7,737 bases of DNA. It comes from Hydrogenothermaceae bacterium (GTDB taxonomy: Bacteria > Aquificota > Aquificae > Hydrogenothermales > Hydrogenothermaceae). A model generated the notes under the pieces. It made no database searches, was not told the DNA's origin, and saw only the letters and a list, made by a program, of their open reading frames with translations. The DNA is taken from NCBI GenBank assembly GCA_026984415.1, contig JALSSE010000401.1, positions 1-7,737 of the forward strand, written 5' to 3'. Shown here one piece after another: positions 5,291-7,737 of the stretch; position 1 is the first letter of the stretch; every line of letters starts with the position of its first letter. A program made the position numbers and the translations under genes.

Positions 5291-7737
5291 ATGAGAATAT
5301 TCAGACAGTCTCTTTATTTTCTCCTTGTCCTTCTTACTTCAATTTACATTGCAGGTTGTAGCGGTGGTGGTAGTTCTTCCACAGAAACTGTTAATTTCAC
5401 AGCCAACGTAGAAAATGGAGATGGAGCTCAAATTGAAGTTATGTCTTATAATGCTGATGGTTCAAAGGAAAGGGATTCTAAACAAAGTACTATCTCAGGA
5501 AATTCTTACTCAACAACCCTAAAATTAGATAAAAAAGGTGGATATGTTTTAGTAAACATTACAAAAGATGGATATGTTGACTGGAGTAAAAAGGTCAACT
5601 TTGATACTCCAGATGATATAACTGTAAATGCAGTTTTAGAGCCAATACAGTCCCAATCTATAATTCCAGTTGAAGATACTGTTACAATAAGCTCAGCAGG
5701 AAAAAAAGTTATTAAAATAGCATTAATCAAAAGAGCAAACGGTAAAAAAGTAATTGCAGCAGGAAATAAAATAATAGCAATGGATGGAACTCCTGAGTTT
5801 ACAATGGAAATCCCAAAAGATGCTATACCTTCAGATGTTAAAGCATTAAAAGTTGGTTTAAGTTCTTTTGACCCAATAAAAGATGCAGATAAATTCCCTG
5901 GTGATTATGTTGATGAAAATGGAAACAGACTTATCTCTTTAGGTTTTAACTTTGTAGATATTAAAGATGCTGAAACGGGAAATCCTGTTTTTGGTGAAGG
6001 ACAAATATCAAAAACACAAGAGCAAACATACCGCATAACAAGATGGATTGGAAGTGAAGTATGTAATAAGTTACAGGGAGATTTTTGTACTGGTGGAGCT
6101 GATGACCCACAAATTTGTAGTAATCTTACTCAAGATGAAGTAAATGGCTACAATGTACCATTTTACAGATATAACGAAATCACTGGAACATGGGAACTTC
6201 TTGGTGTAGGAACTATAGATATAAACAACGATGGAGTTATAGATTCTAATGATGCTGTAAACAGCTCATTTGATGCTGTAGCTGTATGTACAGATAATGA
6301 TGGATTTAACACTATAATTGTTATAACTAATCCAAACTTTAGATACTGTAATCTTGACTATCCAGTAGTTATTCCACCAACTGAGTTATGTATTGATAAA
6401 ACATTTGTAGATACAAATAATCAACCATTTACACAGGTTTTAGCATGGTTGGAAGATGATGATGAAAACCAGAGTTTCTTATATTCTGCTCCAGGAATAG
6501 TTGGACAAGATGGAACTGTTAGACTAACAACATGGAATATTGAAGGAGATGGAGATACACAGGCTAAACTTTACTACCAGTACACGTTAAATACTGGAAA
6601 TGAATCAATTTTAATTACAAAAGAAGAAATTGTAGACTTAGAAACTGCTCCAAACTGCACACAAAAAACAAATACAATTGACCTTACAGAAAAACCATGT
6701 AAAGTTCAGGGAACAGTAAAATATTCAGATAACAGTGATGCTTCAAATGTTTCATTGTTTATAACAGATGACGACACATTTTTTAGATATACTACAACAG
6801 ATGAAAATGGAAACTTTGAAGCTGTAGTTCCATGTGAGAAAGAACTTTATGTATATTCCCTTTCAATTTATGAAAATATTGCTACTTTTAAAGCAGATGG
6901 AACTGTAAATGATGATGAAACAAGCGATGAAGCTCAATCCCAAGATAGTAACTATAAATACATTATTACATTAAATCAAATAACACTACCTAAACCACAA
7001 TACTCTTTATTTGTTTATAAAGAAGGAAATGGAACTGTAACAAGTAATCCTTCTGGTATTAGTTGTGGAAATGACTGCACAGAGAATTATGACAGTGGAA
7101 CAACAGTTACACTAACAGCAACACCTGCTACAGGCTATCTTATAGACAGTTGGACTGGTTGTGATAATGTTTCAACAGATAAAACAACCTGTACTGTAAA
7201 AATGAACAGCTACAGAATTGTTTCTGTTAAGTTTGTGTCTGAAACAAGGTATACTCTAAATGTTACAGTTAGCGGAAATGGATATGTAATGAGCAATCCT
7301 ACAGGAATACACTGTGTTGAAAACGGTAATATGTGTTCTTCAGAATTTGATGAAAATCAAACCATAACTTTAACAGCTTATCCAGATAATGGCTATCAGT
7401 TATCTCAATGGGGTGGAGACTGTTCTTCATGTGGTAATAACTTAACATGTGAAGTTGTATTAGATTCTAATAAACAGTGCTCAGCAGAATTTGTACAGGT
7501 TTCTGTTTCAGTTGATATGACTGGTGTATGGGAAGGAATATATGAGGGAAATGACGGAAGAAAAGGTTCTATTTGCGTAGATTTACAGCAGTCAGGAGGA
7601 AATCTAAGTGGAGAACTTTACCTACAAGGAACAGGATATGCTGGAAGTGTGACTGGTACCGTAAATAATAATTCTTTTACCTTTGGTACAGCAGCAGGAG
7701 GCAGTTATGAAGGACAGGTAAATGGTAATAATGCTTC
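5291..7737 (+). CDS. Large multidomain cysteine-rich surface lipoprotein (3' end beyond window)
   Basis: The frame runs from ATG 5291 to the window's end without a stop: 815 residues and still open. MRIFRQSLYFLLVLLTSIYI is a lipoprotein signal peptide and AGC ends it, with lipidation expected at C23; Ser at +2 fits outer-membrane sorting. After a Gly/Ser linker come a beta-rich domain (about 33-117), a region with EIPKDAIP and FDPIKDADKFPGDYV (about 120-235), a region with VPFYRYNEITGTWELLG and an EF-hand-type loop DINNDGVIDSND (310-321), a carboxypeptidase-regulatory-like segment (470 to about 535, with TTDENGNFEAVVPC), two divergent InlB B-type repeats (571-649, 654-734), and a partial beta domain from TGVWEGIYEG (about 744). 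Twenty cysteines follow C23, none before residue 258, suggesting disulfides in the exported protein. No enzyme motif is visible. It resembles adhesin or surface-scaffold lipoproteins, but its function is unknown. Codon use matches its neighbours. Confidence 0.88.
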   Translation, partial: MRIFRQSLYFLLVLLTSIYIAGCSGGGSSSTETVNFTANVENGDGAQIEVMSYNADGSKERDSKQSTISGNSYSTTLKLDKKGGYVLVNITKDGYVDWSKKVNFDTPDDITVNAVLEPIQSQSIIPVEDTVTISSAGKKVIKIALIKRANGKKVIAAGNKIIAMDGTPEFTMEIPKDAIPSDVKALKVGLSSFDPIKDADKFPGDYVDENGNRLISLGFNFVDIKDAETGNPVFGEGQISKTQEQTYRITRWIGSEVCNKLQGDFCTGGADDPQICSNLTQDEVNGYNVPFYRYNEITGTWELLGVGTIDINNDGVIDSNDAVNSSFDAVAVCTDNDGFNTIIVITNPNFRYCNLDYPVVIPPTELCIDKTFVDTNNQPFTQVLAWLEDDDENQSFLYSAPGIVGQDGTVRLTTWNIEGDGDTQAKLYYQYTLNTGNESILITKEEIVDLETAPNCTQKTNTIDLTEKPCKVQGTVKYSDNSDASNVSLFITDDDTFFRYTTTDENGNFEAVVPCEKELYVYSLSIYENIATFKADGTVNDDETSDEAQSQDSNYKYIITLNQITLPKPQYSLFVYKEGNGTVTSNPSGISCGNDCTENYDSGTTVTLTATPATGYLIDSWTGCDNVSTDKTTCTVKMNSYRIVSVKFVSETRYTLNVTVSGNGYVMSNPTGIHCVENGNMCSSEFDENQTITLTAYPDNGYQLSQWGGDCSSCGNNLTCEVVLDSNKQCSAEFVQVSVSVDMTGVWEGIYEGNDGRKGSICVDLQQSGGNLSGELYLQGTGYAGSVTGTVNNNSFTFGTAAGGSYEGQVNGNNA
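6218..6253 (+). other. EF-hand/dockerin-type calcium-binding loop in the lipoprotein
   Basis: Encodes DINNDGVIDSND, residues 310-321. Asp/Asn occupy loop positions 1, 3, 5, 9 and 12, Gly position 6 and Ile position 8, which is the canonical 12-residue calcium loop pattern. A single copy is visible with no clear flanking helices, so it is more like the calcium loops of bacterial surface proteins than a full EF-hand pair. Confidence 0.6.
7001..7237 (+). repeat. Divergent InlB B-repeat-like domain, copy 1 (lipoprotein residues 571-649)
   Basis: Coding repeat. The pattern is Y-x-L-x-V, GNGTVTSNPSGISCGNDC, a central VTLTATPATGYLIDSW and a closing strand VSVKFV. This is the GxGxVxSxPxGIxC...LTAxPxxGYxxxxWxG...VxxxF signature of the divergent InlB B-repeat family, common in secreted bacterial proteins. 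It has four cysteines (SC, DC, GC, TC), likely two disulfides. Confidence 0.75.
7250..7492 (+). repeat. Divergent InlB B-repeat-like domain, copy 2 (lipoprotein residues 654-734)
   Basis: Coding repeat, parallel to copy 1 after a five-residue joint: GNGYVMSNPTGIHC, then ITLTAYPDNGYQLSQWGG, ending in CSAEF. It keeps the four cysteine positions of copy 1 roughly and adds a C-x2-C pair (DCSSC) and a cysteine before the last strand, six in all. The DNA of the two copies has clearly diverged, so the duplication is old or each copy was acquired separately. Confidence 0.75.

Noticed and set aside
5506..5730. Open frame of 74 codons on the minus strand
   Set aside because: Antisense to the lipoprotein gene, which has a strong ribosome site, signal peptide and uninterrupted 815-codon frame.
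1..7737. CRISPR array, tRNA, rRNA, insertion sequence or attachment site
   Set aside because: No regularly spaced direct repeats, cloverleaf-like segments, transposase motifs or paired terminal inverted repeats were seen.

Overview
The window is AT-rich bacterial DNA with heavy use of ATA (Ile), AGA (Arg), Lys and Glu codons and tight gene packing. No stretch over about 140 bases lacks a gene. Codon choice, a cysteine-rich secreted lipoprotein, a stand-alone CcsA/HemX-type haem protein and a gyrase A that lacks its GyrA box together suggest a low-GC thermophilic chemolithotroph of the Aquificota (Sulfurihydrogenibium/Persephonella-like). This placement is an inference from sequence style, not a database match.

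Layout: (1) At 1-405 (+) is the 3' end of carB, the allosteric domain of carbamoyl-phosphate synthase large chain. It is followed 13 bases later by pyrE at 419-964 (+), so two pyrimidine synthesis genes form one transcription unit. (2) A CcsA/HemX-like membrane protein lies at 954-1748 (-) and overlaps the end of pyrE tail-to-tail by 11 bases. (3) Endonuclease III (nth) lies at 1842-2498 (+), divergent from ccsA across a short AT-rich promoter region. (4) A 76-residue two-helix membrane protein (2499-2729, -) sits directly downstream of gyrA (2731-5151, -), and its stop codon abuts that of nth. The nth terminator hairpin is built partly from the end of this small gene. (5) A 139-base divergent promoter region precedes a large surface lipoprotein gene that opens at 5291 (+) and is still open at the window's end, so at least 815 residues are encoded.

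Most of the window is housekeeping: pyrimidine synthesis, haem/cytochrome c assembly, base-excision repair and DNA topology. The parts most worth a second look are GyrA, whose C-terminal domain has no GyrA box in blade 1 and may therefore decatenate or relax DNA rather than supercoil it; the small membrane gene coupled to gyrA; and the multidomain cysteine-rich lipoprotein. I found no mobile element, CRISPR array, tRNA or rRNA.
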